Positions 1-6,249 of a stretch of DNA of 12,350 nt are shown here, one piece after another. The stretch is from NCBI GenBank assembly GCA_937901145.1, contig CALCHE010000186.1, forward strand, positions 1-12,350. Reading direction: 5' to 3'. The stretch is from an uncultured Clostridia bacterium (GTDB lineage Bacteria; Bacillota; Clostridia; Oscillospirales; Acutalibacteraceae). Each line of letters opens with the position of its first letter. The stretch's first letter is position 1. The notes beneath the pieces were generated by a model, which was not told the DNA's origin, made no database searches, and worked only from the letters and a program-made list of their open reading frames with translations. Made by a program: the position numbers and the translations under genes.

Positions 1-135
1 TTTGAAGTAAGCTTCGATAACGAAAGAGGCGTACAGGTGTACGAGGTTGATTTCGAATACGGCAGATACGATTACGAATATGAGATCAACGCTGTATCGG
101 GAAAGATCCTCCACTACGAAAAGAGTGCAGATTAA
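1..135 (+). CDS. C-terminal end of a PepSY-domain-like protein (5' truncated by window)
   Basis: Frame 1 is open from the first base to a TAA at 133-135, giving 44 residues. The segment is rich in Tyr, Asp and Glu and contains YEVDFEYGRYDYEYEINA followed by VSGKILHYEKSAD. The alternation of a 'YEVxF..G.YEYEI.A.(T/S)GKIL' strand pattern is typical of the end of a PepSY domain, a small fold found in secreted or membrane-anchored proteins and peptidase propeptides. The start, any signal peptide and any further domains lie outside the window, so the full architecture cannot be judged. A strong terminator follows 40 bases downstream, so this is the last gene of its transcript and is unlinked to the metal-cofactor locus. 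The family call rests only on pattern recognition of one repeat unit. Confidence 0.7.
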   Translation, partial: FEVSFDNERGVQVYEVDFEYGRYDYEYEINAVSGKILHYEKSAD

Positions 136-178
136 AACAACTACGAAAATGATTTTCATTGTTTTCTTCACTTAAAAA

Positions 179-212
179 GCGGCCGCTGCCTTCGGGTGGC
201 GGTTGTCTTTTT
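179..212 (+). terminator. Rho-independent terminator with UUCG loop after the PepSY-like gene
   Basis: GCCGCTGCC (182-190) pairs with GGTGGCGGT (195-203) around a TTCG tetraloop closed by C-G, including a few G-T wobbles. The stem can be extended by two or three pairs outward. A run TCTTTTT follows at 206-212. It would end transcription from the gene at 1-135. Confidence 0.85.
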
Positions 213-287
213 GTGCTTTGGAGCCAGAGTCAGAGTCGGATCGGCTTGAGTGTGCAGAAACTGTATTATAACAGTAATAAAATCAAT

Positions 288-328
288 AAAACCGCTGTAA
301 AGTTCACAAAACATTTTACAACGGTTTT
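288..328. terminator. Bidirectional terminator, 3' end of the AOR operon
   Basis: AAAACCGCTGTAAA (288-301) and TTTACAACGGTTTT (315-328) form a 14-position stem with one mismatch and a 13-base loop. On the minus strand the stem is followed by TTTTATTGATTTTATT, and on the plus strand by TTTTGATATTTGATTTT. It sits 60 bases beyond the stop of the MoaD-like gene, so its main job is probably to end the minus-strand operon. The rest of 136-388 shows no gene. Confidence 0.75.
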
Positions 329-388
329 GATATTTGATTTTACCTGATTTATAAGTCTTTATGGGCTTTCAGCTTTTTGCACCCTTTT

Positions 389-718
389 TTATCCGCCTGC
401 TGCGGGTGAAAGAAGCCATACTTCGTCACCGTCAGAAAGCTTTTTCTTTTTGCGCATACATCTTTCACCGTTTACATAAACGATTGCATCACCGAACTTA
501 AGCTCCTTATGGGGCATAAGAGCAGCGTTTCTTTCAGGCCAGTGCTTCATTTTAGGGTCGTTTTTCATTTCTTCCTGTTTTTTCAGGTCTTCGTAATAAC
601 CTTTTTTCATCTTTTCGGAAATAGCATCGAAAATTCCCTGAACGTTTCCTGCATCAACCTCGAGATAACCGAAGCCTGTTGTTGAACGGATAACACCGAA
701 AATTTTAACCTTTACCAT
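389..718 (-). CDS. moaD: MoaD/ThiS family sulfur-carrier-like protein linked to AOR
   Basis: 109 residues, beginning MVKVKIFGVIRSTTG and ending LLSPAAGG. The start with beta-strand residues and the C-terminal Gly-Gly are the marks of the ubiquitin-fold MoaD/ThiS family, whose terminal Gly is adenylylated by an E1-like enzyme and then thiocarboxylated to deliver sulfur for the pyranopterin dithiolene. I placed the start at 718, not at the upstream in-frame ATG (739), because AGGAGGT lies 7-8 bases before it and the family fold begins at MVKVKIFG. The gene overlaps the end of the AOR gene by 14 bases, implying translational coupling. It is longer than usual MoaD (about 80 residues): residues about 41-75 form a charged, Lys/Glu/Met-rich insertion (GYYEDLKKQEEMKND and on). 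It could serve the cofactor of the neighbouring AOR specifically; that is inference. Confidence 0.85.
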   Translation of the reverse strand: MVKVKIFGVIRSTTGFGYLEVDAGNVQGIFDAISEKMKKGYYEDLKKQEEMKNDPKMKHWPERNAALMPHKELKFGDAIVYVNGERCMRKKKKLSDGDEVWLLSPAAGG

Positions 719-2645
719 AAGGATATACCTCCTTTGCACATTCGGGAAGACTGATGCCGAGTCTTTTAATCATTCTCGGAGTGGGTGCGCCGTTTTTCCA
801 ACCACGGATTATGTAATAGCTTTTCTTCATCTTTTTGAGAGGTACCTTGGTTTTCTTGTCACCGGGAACCTGCTCTTCATCTGTAAGGCGTTTGGGAAGG
901 GTATCCGTCTCTTCACCTACGGGAAGACCTAAAATAATATTTGCGATTCTTTCTACATTGTAACCGTAGGAGCCTACCTTGATGAATTTACCTGCTGTGT
1001 AGTTTGTACCTGCGGCAGCATTGAGAACTCTCGGATACTGGATAAGAGGGATATTGACCGCCAAAATTTCAGGGAACTGCATAGCTACATAGAGGATAGG
1101 AGTAACGAATTTGAATACCTGCTGAACCAGTCTTGTCATTAAGCTTGTGGGCTTTGCAACGATGAACCAGGGTAAGATTGCATAGGAGGTAAACACGCAG
1201 AAGCCTGCTGCAGATGCACCCTCCATAACATTCTGGAACATAGTGGCAAGAGCAGCCTTGCCCTTTGGCGTATAGGAGTTCATATTGAGACCGAGACCCT
1301 CCAGAACAACCATATATCCCGCATTAAGATGACATCCGCCACGGTTTGATGTAGCATATCCGAGGCCCTGTCCTACTGCTCCTCGGGGTTCATAGGCGGC
1401 AAGCTCCATTCCTTTGGCGTGGATTGCAAACTCCTTACCTCCGAATTTTTCACTCATACGCTTTGTTCCGTCAGCTAAAATATCACCGATGCCTTCTCTG
1501 TTGGCAATAAGAACAAATATATCGCTGAGGTTATCTGTTTTACCGAATTCGAGACCGCTGTCCCACATTCCTTTTTCCTGGAGCTCCATAGCAAAGGCTA
1601 TAGTACCTGCCGTAGAAATAGTGTCCATACCTAATTCGTCAAGCTCATAGTTCCATTTGATGATTTTTTCGATATCGTCATTCATGATATTGGGGCCTAA
1701 AAGACCGAGAGTTTCAAGCTCGGGGCCCTTTATGTTCTTACCTTCATACCTGACACGTCTTTCGCATTTCATAGGACAGGAGTAGCAGTTTCCGTTTTTG
1801 ATAAGATGCTTTTCTCTGAGCTCTTCACCTGATACCTTTTCGAAATTGTCAAAGCGTCCGTTGCTGAAATTTTTTGTAGCGAGGATACGGTGAGCCTGCA
1901 TAGGAGCAACAAGTCCTGCAGTACCGAGCTTTGAAAGCTGAGCACCTGTTATGGGATGACGCTTTAATTGCATTTCCCACTCTTTATTAAGCGCATCGAG
2001 CTTTTCCTTATCATAAATTTCGGGGTATATATGAGTACCTCTGGCAGTTACAAGCTTAAGGTTTTTGTCACCGAAAACAGCACCTACACCGCCGCGGCCT
2101 GCAGTTCTTTCACCGCTGAATACGCCTGCATAAAGAACCTTGTTTTCACCTGCAGGACCGATAGTAATACAGCTTGTGCCTGACGGGAACTGCTTTTGCA
2201 CTTCACCTGTCATCATACCCTTCATTTCGGGCACATCGTGGAAGGTAATTTTGTCATCGTCAATTTCAATCCAGGTAAGCTCCTTTGCTTTGCCTGTAAT
2301 AACCATTGCATCCCAACCGGCTTTCTTAAGTCGTCTGCCGAAGGGACCGCCACAGTTTGATGAGGTGAGAAGTCCCGTAAGAGGTGAAACGGTTGAAATA
2401 TTGAAGCGTGTTGATGAGGGAGACTTACAACGGGTGAGAGGACCTGTAGAAACAACAAGCCAGTTATCCTCGTCAAATGCCTTCATACCGGGGCGGATGT
2501 GCTGAAGAAGAATGTCTGCAGCCATAATCTTTCCGCCGATGGTTCTCTCTCTGTCCTCATCTGTCCAGGGGAATTCGCTGTGGGTTCTGTTGGTAAGGTC
2601 GACAAAAAGAACCTTACCCATATAGCCTTTTAAATTTGAACTCAT
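705..2645 (-). CDS. aor: Aldehyde ferredoxin oxidoreductase family tungstoenzyme
   Basis: 646 residues, close to the usual 600-620 of the AOR family. These cytoplasmic enzymes carry a bis-pyranopterin tungsten cofactor and one [4Fe-4S] cluster and oxidise aldehydes to acids, or reduce acids, with ferredoxin. The cluster motif is seen as CYSCPMKC (Cys287, Cys290, Cys294; CX2CX3C), with the distant fourth ligand as Cys483 in AGFCVFTS. Other family blocks include GYMGKVLFVDLT at the N terminus, NCGGPFGRRLKKAGWD near 97-112, GRGGVGAVFGDKNLK near 183-197, GPELETLGLLGPN near 307-319, LDELGMDTISTAGTI and RGGCHLNAGY near 435-444. The ATG at 2645 has GGAGGT 7 bases upstream, in sequence that overlaps the TAG of the preceding gene. 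It is followed by the overlapping moaD-like gene. No ferredoxin-like AorB or flavin subunit is next to it, so its redox partner is probably free ferredoxin. Which aldehyde it uses cannot be told. Confidence 0.95.
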   Translation of the reverse strand: MSSNLKGYMGKVLFVDLTNRTHSEFPWTDEDRERTIGGKIMAADILLQHIRPGMKAFDEDNWLVVSTGPLTRCKSPSSTRFNISTVSPLTGLLTSSNCGGPFGRRLKKAGWDAMVITGKAKELTWIEIDDDKITFHDVPEMKGMMTGEVQKQFPSGTSCITIGPAGENKVLYAGVFSGERTAGRGGVGAVFGDKNLKLVTARGTHIYPEIYDKEKLDALNKEWEMQLKRHPITGAQLSKLGTAGLVAPMQAHRILATKNFSNGRFDNFEKVSGEELREKHLIKNGNCYSCPMKCERRVRYEGKNIKGPELETLGLLGPNIMNDDIEKIIKWNYELDELGMDTISTAGTIAFAMELQEKGMWDSGLEFGKTDNLSDIFVLIANREGIGDILADGTKRMSEKFGGKEFAIHAKGMELAAYEPRGAVGQGLGYATSNRGGCHLNAGYMVVLEGLGLNMNSYTPKGKAALATMFQNVMEGASAAGFCVFTSYAILPWFIVAKPTSLMTRLVQQVFKFVTPILYVAMQFPEILAVNIPLIQYPRVLNAAAGTNYTAGKFIKVGSYGYNVERIANIILGLPVGEETDTLPKRLTDEEQVPGDKKTKVPLKKMKKSYYIIRGWKNGAPTPRMIKRLGISLPECAKEVYPYGKG

Positions 2646-2657
2646 ATCAATTACCTC

Positions 2658-3299
2658 CTATTTTAATTTAAGTGTATTTGTTTCTGTTTCGTCGTATATC
2701 AGCAGTTTTTTTGAAATCTCCCTGTCCTTCGTCAGAAGATATCTTATTCCGATTGATGCCTGTAAAGAGCCGATGACTCCTGCTGTTGAGCTTACGGAAA
2801 AGGCAGCAGGTTTTTCCGTTTCGAAAATCGGAGGAAATTTACTTTCGCCGGGAAGATAAAGAGAAGCCATACCGTAAAAGCCGTCAATTCCGCCGAGAAC
2901 AAGAGGGATGCTGTATTTGTCTGAAAATTCCTTTAAGATAAGTCGGGAGTTGTCGTTATCAACTGCCGAAAAAACAAGGTCGCAGTCTTTGGCAAATTCC
3001 AGCTCATCAGCTTTTCTGATTTGACCGATCCACGCTGAAATATCACATTCGGGAGCATAAAGCTTTAGCTTTTCCTGTGCACATACTGCTTTTTCTTTAC
3101 CGATATCATTTACCGTATATAAAAACTGTCTGTTAAGATTGCTTTCACTTACCGTATCGAAATCACAAAGCATCAGTTTACCTATGCCTGCACCTGCGAG
3201 ATGAACGGCAATATTACAGCCAAGTCCTCCGACTCCGAGGAGAAGTACACTTATATCCTTCAGGCTGAAGCCCTGAGTCTGTTCCTTAATATCAGCCAT
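2658..3299 (-). CDS. ThiF/MoeB/HesA family E1-like adenylyltransferase, compact form
   Basis: 213 residues with the Rossmann nucleotide site GVGGLGCN (22-29), the acidic turn LCDFDTVSESNLNRQFL (about 44-60) and SAVDN (111-115). These are shared by MoeB/ThiF enzymes that adenylylate the terminal Gly of MoaD or ThiS. By context its partner would be the Gly-Gly protein encoded two genes downstream. It is shorter than MoeB (about 250), and I see no paired CXXC zinc ligands: the block before the C-terminal helix reads FSVSSTAGVIGSLQAS with no cysteine. The five cysteines (28, 45, 73, 85, 106) are all in the Rossmann half. The start ATG at 3299 has GGAGG 8-9 bases upstream and overlaps the mogA stop by 8 bases. 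It may adenylylate only, leaving sulfur transfer to another protein; it could also be a TcdA/HesA-like relative. Confidence 0.85.
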   Translation of the reverse strand: MADIKEQTQGFSLKDISVLLLGVGGLGCNIAVHLAGAGIGKLMLCDFDTVSESNLNRQFLYTVNDIGKEKAVCAQEKLKLYAPECDISAWIGQIRKADELEFAKDCDLVFSAVDNDNSRLILKEFSDKYSIPLVLGGIDGFYGMASLYLPGESKFPPIFETEKPAAFSVSSTAGVIGSLQASIGIRYLLTKDREISKKLLIYDETETNTLKLK

Positions 3300-3786
3300 T
3301 ATAATTTCCTCCGCAGGAAAGAGTATTACCCGGGAGAGTTTCGACAGCGTGAGGCAAAACAGGAAGCACCACTTCGATTGATTCTCTGACAGCTTTAGGA
3401 CTGCCGGGAAGATTGATTATAAGTGTTTGTCCTCTTATACCTGAGACGGCTCTTGAAAGCATAGCCTTCGGTGTGATTTCGAGACTCTTCATTCTTATGG
3501 CTTCTGCTATACCGGGGGCATTTCTTTCCATAACAGCCATAGTAGCCTCAGGTGTCACGTCTCTCGGTGCAAAACCTGTACCGCCTGTAGTGAAAACAAC
3601 ATCTGCCTTTACATCGTCTGCAAGATAAACGAGAGCCTTTTCGATTTCTTCCTTTTCATCAGGTACGATTATGTATTCCTTTGTTTTGCCCAGATGAGCA
3701 ACAAGCTCTTTGATCAGCGGTCCGCTTTTGTCTTCGCAGACACCTTTAGAGCAACGGTCGCTGACACAGATTATTCCGAATATCAA
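3292..3786 (-). CDS. mogA: MogA/MoaB family molybdopterin adenylyltransferase
   Basis: 164 residues from the preferred start. This family activates molybdopterin with ATP to give adenylyl-molybdopterin, the substrate for metal insertion by MoeA. The signature blocks are ICVSDRCSKG near the N terminus, TTGGTGFAPRDVTPEA (about 66-81), the family's MPT/ATP-binding loop with its conserved Asp, and LPGSPKA (about 126-132). The start is not ATG. A GTG at 3795 is in frame but only one base from its GGGAGA ribosome site. TTG at 3786 lies about 10 bases downstream of that site and gives MIFGIICVSDR, which matches the usual length before the VSDR motif, so I chose TTG. It is the first gene of the minus-strand operon and overlaps the next gene by 8 bases. 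Close MoaB/MogA paralogues cannot be told apart here. Confidence 0.9.
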   Translation of the reverse strand: MIFGIICVSDRCSKGVCEDKSGPLIKELVAHLGKTKEYIIVPDEKEEIEKALVYLADDVKADVVFTTGGTGFAPRDVTPEATMAVMERNAPGIAEAIRMKSLEITPKAMLSRAVSGIRGQTLIINLPGSPKAVRESIEVVLPVLPHAVETLPGNTLSCGGNYNG

Positions 3787-3828
3787 AAAAATCACTCTCC
3801 CTGCTTGAAATATCTCTATTTCTAATAT

Positions 3829-3857
3829 ATAATATCATATAAGAAACAAATATACAA
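3829..3857 (-). promoter_or_regulatory. Candidate sigma-A promoter of the mogA-thiF-aor-moaD operon
   Basis: Reading the minus strand, TTGTAT (3857-3852) is followed after exactly 17 bases by TATTAT (3834-3829). Transcription would begin near 3822, leaving a leader of about 35 bases before the mogA start, too short to hold a riboswitch. The surrounding sequence is very AT-rich, so chance matches are possible. Confidence 0.55.
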
Positions 3858-3936
3858 TTATTAATTTCATTATTTATAATTTGTTATTAAAAAATTGGCA
3901 TATCAACAGTATATTTGAAACAAGGAAGTTTGCAGT

Positions 3937-3966
3937 TTGACTGCTTAATTCATATTCCGATACAGC
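3937..3966 (+). promoter_or_regulatory. Weak candidate promoter for the tup-moe-moa operon
   Basis: TTGACT (3937-3942) is followed 18 bases later by TACAGC (3961-3966), a poor -10. It is placed so that a transcript would start just before the riboswitch. Alternatives in the same AT-rich stretch are TATAAT at 3875-3880 without a good -35, and TTGGCA at 3895-3900 without a good -10. The choice is uncertain. Confidence 0.25.
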
Positions 3967-3990
3967 ATTTTCTAAGCATTTTTATGTATG

Positions 3991-4095
3991 AAAGGCTGTG
4001 CGTGACCGAAAAAACACTGCCTGTAAGGAGAAAATGCAGGTACCGGTCAAAGGGTATACCGGGAAACCGTTATGCCTTCCGTGATTGAAAAGGAG
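3991..4095 (+). promoter_or_regulatory. Moco/Tuco-type riboswitch before tupA
   Basis: The leader forms nested helices. An outer stem AAGGC (3992-3996) pairs with GCCTT (4074-4078). A second stem TGACCG (4003-4008) pairs with CGGTCA (4044-4049). Inside it is a hairpin CCTG/CAGG (4020-4023/4037-4040), with ctgc/gcag as an alternative register. A short 3' hairpin CGG-GAAA-CCG (4060-4069) has a GNRA loop. The conserved-looking strings GTGACCGAAAA, ACCGGTCAAAGGG, CCGGGAAACCG and GCCTTCCG recall the Moco RNA motif known to sit before molybdenum/tungsten transport and cofactor genes. The aptamer ends 10 bases before the tupA ribosome site AGGAG (4091-4095), and no U-run follows it, which suggests control of translation. 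Whether it senses the molybdenum or the tungsten cofactor cannot be read off; the inner hairpin argues mildly for the full Moco form. Confidence 0.83.
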
Positions 4096-4103
4096 AATGA
4101 ATT

Positions 4104-4943
4104 ATGAAAAAACTTCTCGCAGTATTACTTGCAGCATTAATGCTTTTCTCTCTCGCGGCCTGCGGAGGTGGCGGAGAGGAAACGAAAGCTCCGGAAAACC
4201 CCATCATCCGTATGTCAACCACCACATCAGTCAATGACTCAGGACTCCTTCCGTACCTTCTGCCTGTTTTCGAAAAAGCTACAGGTTACACCGTAGAGGT
4301 TCAGTCTGCGGGTACAGGTGCAGCCATTCAGAAGGCAGTAGACGGTAATGCAGACCTTATTCTCGTTCACTCAAAGGCAAGTGAAGAAACTTTTGTTAAT
4401 GACGGATACGGTGTGGAAAGAATTCCCTTTATGTATAACTACTTTGTAGTTGTCGGCCCCAAGGATGACCCTGCAGGAATCAAGGGCAGTGCCAATGCAG
4501 CTGAAGCCTTCAGCAAAATTGCTGATGCAAAGGCAAATTTCATCTCACGCGGCGATGAAAGCGGCACGCATAAGGCAGAGCTTAAAATATGGGGCGAAAA
4601 TGTTCCCGATGCAGAAACAAATACCTGGTACATAAATGCAGGTCAGGGTATGGGAGCATGTCTTACCATGGCAAGTGAAAAGGGTGCATACTGCCTTACA
4701 GATAAGGCTACCTTCCTTTCAAACAAGGCTGACCTTGACCTTGAAATCCTTCTCAGCGAAGGCGACGATATGAAGAACACCTATTCACTTATCGAATGCA
4801 ACCCCGAAAAGCTCGACGGTATAAATACCGAAGGCGCAAAGGCTTTCATCGAATGGCTCACAGGCGACGAAGCTTCAGCCCTTATCGCTAAGTACGGTGA
4901 GGAGCAGTACGGTGAAGCACTCTTCTATCTTATTGAAGAATAA
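4104..4943 (+). CDS. tupA: Tungstate ABC transporter substrate-binding lipoprotein TupA
   Basis: 279 residues. The N terminus is a lipoprotein signal: MKKLL, a hydrophobic run, then the lipobox L17-A18-A19-C20 followed by a Gly/Glu-rich linker. The mature protein would be lipid-anchored outside the membrane and bind tungstate with high affinity. RMSTTTSVNDSGLL (TTTS at 39-42) and SRGDESGTH (148-156) are the two anion-binding blocks that distinguish TupA from ModA and WtpA, and AGTGAA (69-74) is the third loop. AGGAG at 4091-4095 with 8 bases of spacing supports the ATG. It is the first gene after the riboswitch and is followed two bases later by the permease. Specificity for tungstate over molybdate is a family expectation. 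Confidence 0.93.
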   Translation: MKKLLAVLLAALMLFSLAACGGGGEETKAPENPIIRMSTTTSVNDSGLLPYLLPVFEKATGYTVEVQSAGTGAAIQKAVDGNADLILVHSKASEETFVNDGYGVERIPFMYNYFVVVGPKDDPAGIKGSANAAEAFSKIADAKANFISRGDESGTHKAELKIWGENVPDAETNTWYINAGQGMGACLTMASEKGAYCLTDKATFLSNKADLDLEILLSEGDDMKNTYSLIECNPEKLDGINTEGAKAFIEWLTGDEASALIAKYGEEQYGEALFYLIEE

Positions 4944-4945
4944 TT

Positions 4946-5629
4946 TTGGAAAAGATAACAGAAGCCTTTGAAATGCTTGTGTCGATGGACAGAGAAATTC
5001 TGCAGATAATCGGAGTAACCCTTCGTATGTCATTTTTCTCGACGGTAATTTCCTGTCTTATAGGTATGCCTTTAGGTGTACTTATGACGACTGGAAGCTT
5101 CAAAGGTAAACGGACAGTCAAAAAAGTAATAAATACATTAATGGGCTTGCCACCGGTTGTGGCAGGCCTGATTGTCTATCTGCTTTTCACAAAAAACGGT
5201 ATCTTCGGATCAATGGGAATTCTCTTTACCGTCGAGGTAATGGTTGTTGCACAGTGTCTTCTTATAACCCCTGTTGTGATAAGTCTTACATCGGGTGTAT
5301 GCTCTGTTAACGGAAAAAGCCTTCTCGAAACTGCAAAGGGTCTTTCCTTCGGTAAGGTAAAAATTATGAGACTTTTCCTTTCGCAGAACAGAACTGCTCT
5401 CCTTTCTGTTATGCTAACCGCCTTCGGCAGGTCAGTTGCTGAGGTGGGTGCTGTCAGTATTGTCGGCGGTAATATCCAGTGGAAAACGAGAGTTATGACA
5501 ACAGCGATTATGCTTGAAACCAATAAAGGGAACTTTGAGTTTGCACTTGCCCTGGGCATAGTTCTTCTCATAATATCCTTTGCCGTAAACATTTTTGCTT
5601 CACTTCTCGTGAAGGAGGATGAGCGATGA
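4946..5629 (+). CDS. tupB: Tungstate ABC transporter permease TupB
   Basis: 227 residues, an all-alpha inner-membrane permease of the binding-protein-dependent type. Hydrophobic segments are visible at about 22-47, 62-82, 93-115, 150-173 and 200-222. The cytoplasmic EAA-like loop that docks the ATPase reads SLLETAKGLSFGKVKIMRLF (about 125-144) and is followed by AFGRSVAEVGAVSIVGGNI, a strong TupB/WtpB-like block. It would form a homodimer with two TupC subunits. The start is a TTG at 4946, two bases after the tupA stop, giving MEKITEAFEM. The ribosome site is weak (tgaaga), so translation may depend on coupling with tupA; ATG at 4973 or 4985 would trim 9 or 13 residues without harming the first membrane segment. 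It ends with an ATGA overlap with tupC. Confidence 0.92.
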   Translation: MEKITEAFEMLVSMDREILQIIGVTLRMSFFSTVISCLIGMPLGVLMTTGSFKGKRTVKKVINTLMGLPPVVAGLIVYLLFTKNGIFGSMGILFTVEVMVVAQCLLITPVVISLTSGVCSVNGKSLLETAKGLSFGKVKIMRLFLSQNRTALLSVMLTAFGRSVAEVGAVSIVGGNIQWKTRVMTTAIMLETNKGNFEFALALGIVLLIISFAVNIFASLLVKEDER

Positions 5630-6249
5630 TACGGATAAATAATCTTAAAAAACAGTACGGCGACAGAATTGCAGTTGATATTCCTGAGCTTGAAATCAAA
5701 CAGGGTGAGCATATTATCCTTACAGGCCATAACGGCAGCGGAAAAAGTACTCTTTTAAAAATTCTGGCAGGTACGGAAAATAGAACCGAGGGTGATGTGC
5801 TTTCACAGGGGCAGATTTACTATCTCCCTCAGCAGAGCCTTCCTTTCAATAAAAGTGTTAAAAGCAATGTACTGTTTTGTCTTGACGGCAAAAGAAAAGA
5901 AATAAATGAGCTTAGCGAAAAAATTCTAAGTTCTTTCAATCTGAAGCATCTGGAAAATAAAAATGCCAAAACTCTTTCAGGCGGAGAGTGTCAGCGTCTT
6001 GCTTTGGCGAGAGTGCTATGTAAAAAGGGTGACATAATTTTACTTGACGAGCCGACAAGTGCGGCCGACAGTAAGGGCAGACAGCTGATAAACGAGCTTA
6101 TTTGTGAGTACTGCGAAAAAACAGGCTGTACTCTCGTTATGACTACACACACGGGTGAATTCCCTGATTTGAATAATCTTCGCATTATTGAGCTTTGCGA
6201 CGGAAAAATCAAATCTGATACAAAGGAGGTAGGCGGATATGATGCTTAA
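5626..6249 (+). CDS. tupC: Tungstate ABC transporter ATP-binding protein TupC
   Basis: 207 residues, a single ABC ATPase domain. Seen are Walker A GHNGSGKST (34-42), Q-loop LPQQ (67-70), signature LSGGECQRLALARVL (117-131), Walker B IILLDEPTSA (137-146) and the switch His in TTHTGEF (His175). There is no C-terminal regulatory domain such as the TOBE/Mop anion sensor of ModC, so feedback by anion binding within the ATPase is not expected; the short length fits TupC. ATG at 5626 overlaps the tupB stop by 4 bases and has AAGGAGG about 7 bases upstream. Its end overlaps moeA by 11 bases, tying the importer to the cofactor genes in one transcript. Confidence 0.93.
   Translation: MIRINNLKKQYGDRIAVDIPELEIKQGEHIILTGHNGSGKSTLLKILAGTENRTEGDVLSQGQIYYLPQQSLPFNKSVKSNVLFCLDGKRKEINELSEKILSSFNLKHLENKNAKTLSGGECQRLALARVLCKKGDIILLDEPTSAADSKGRQLINELICEYCEKTGCTLVMTTHTGEFPDLNNLRIIELCDGKIKSDTKEVGGYDA

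Noticed and set aside
159..347. Open frame of 62 codons spanning the two terminators near the left edge.
   Set aside because: It is made of terminator stems and AT-rich spacer, and no ribosome site or family signal is present.
719..739. Upstream in-frame ATG of the MoaD-like gene, adding seven residues (MQRRYIL).
   Set aside because: The AGGAGGT ribosome site lies between the two ATGs and serves the one at 718; the added residues do not fit the fold.
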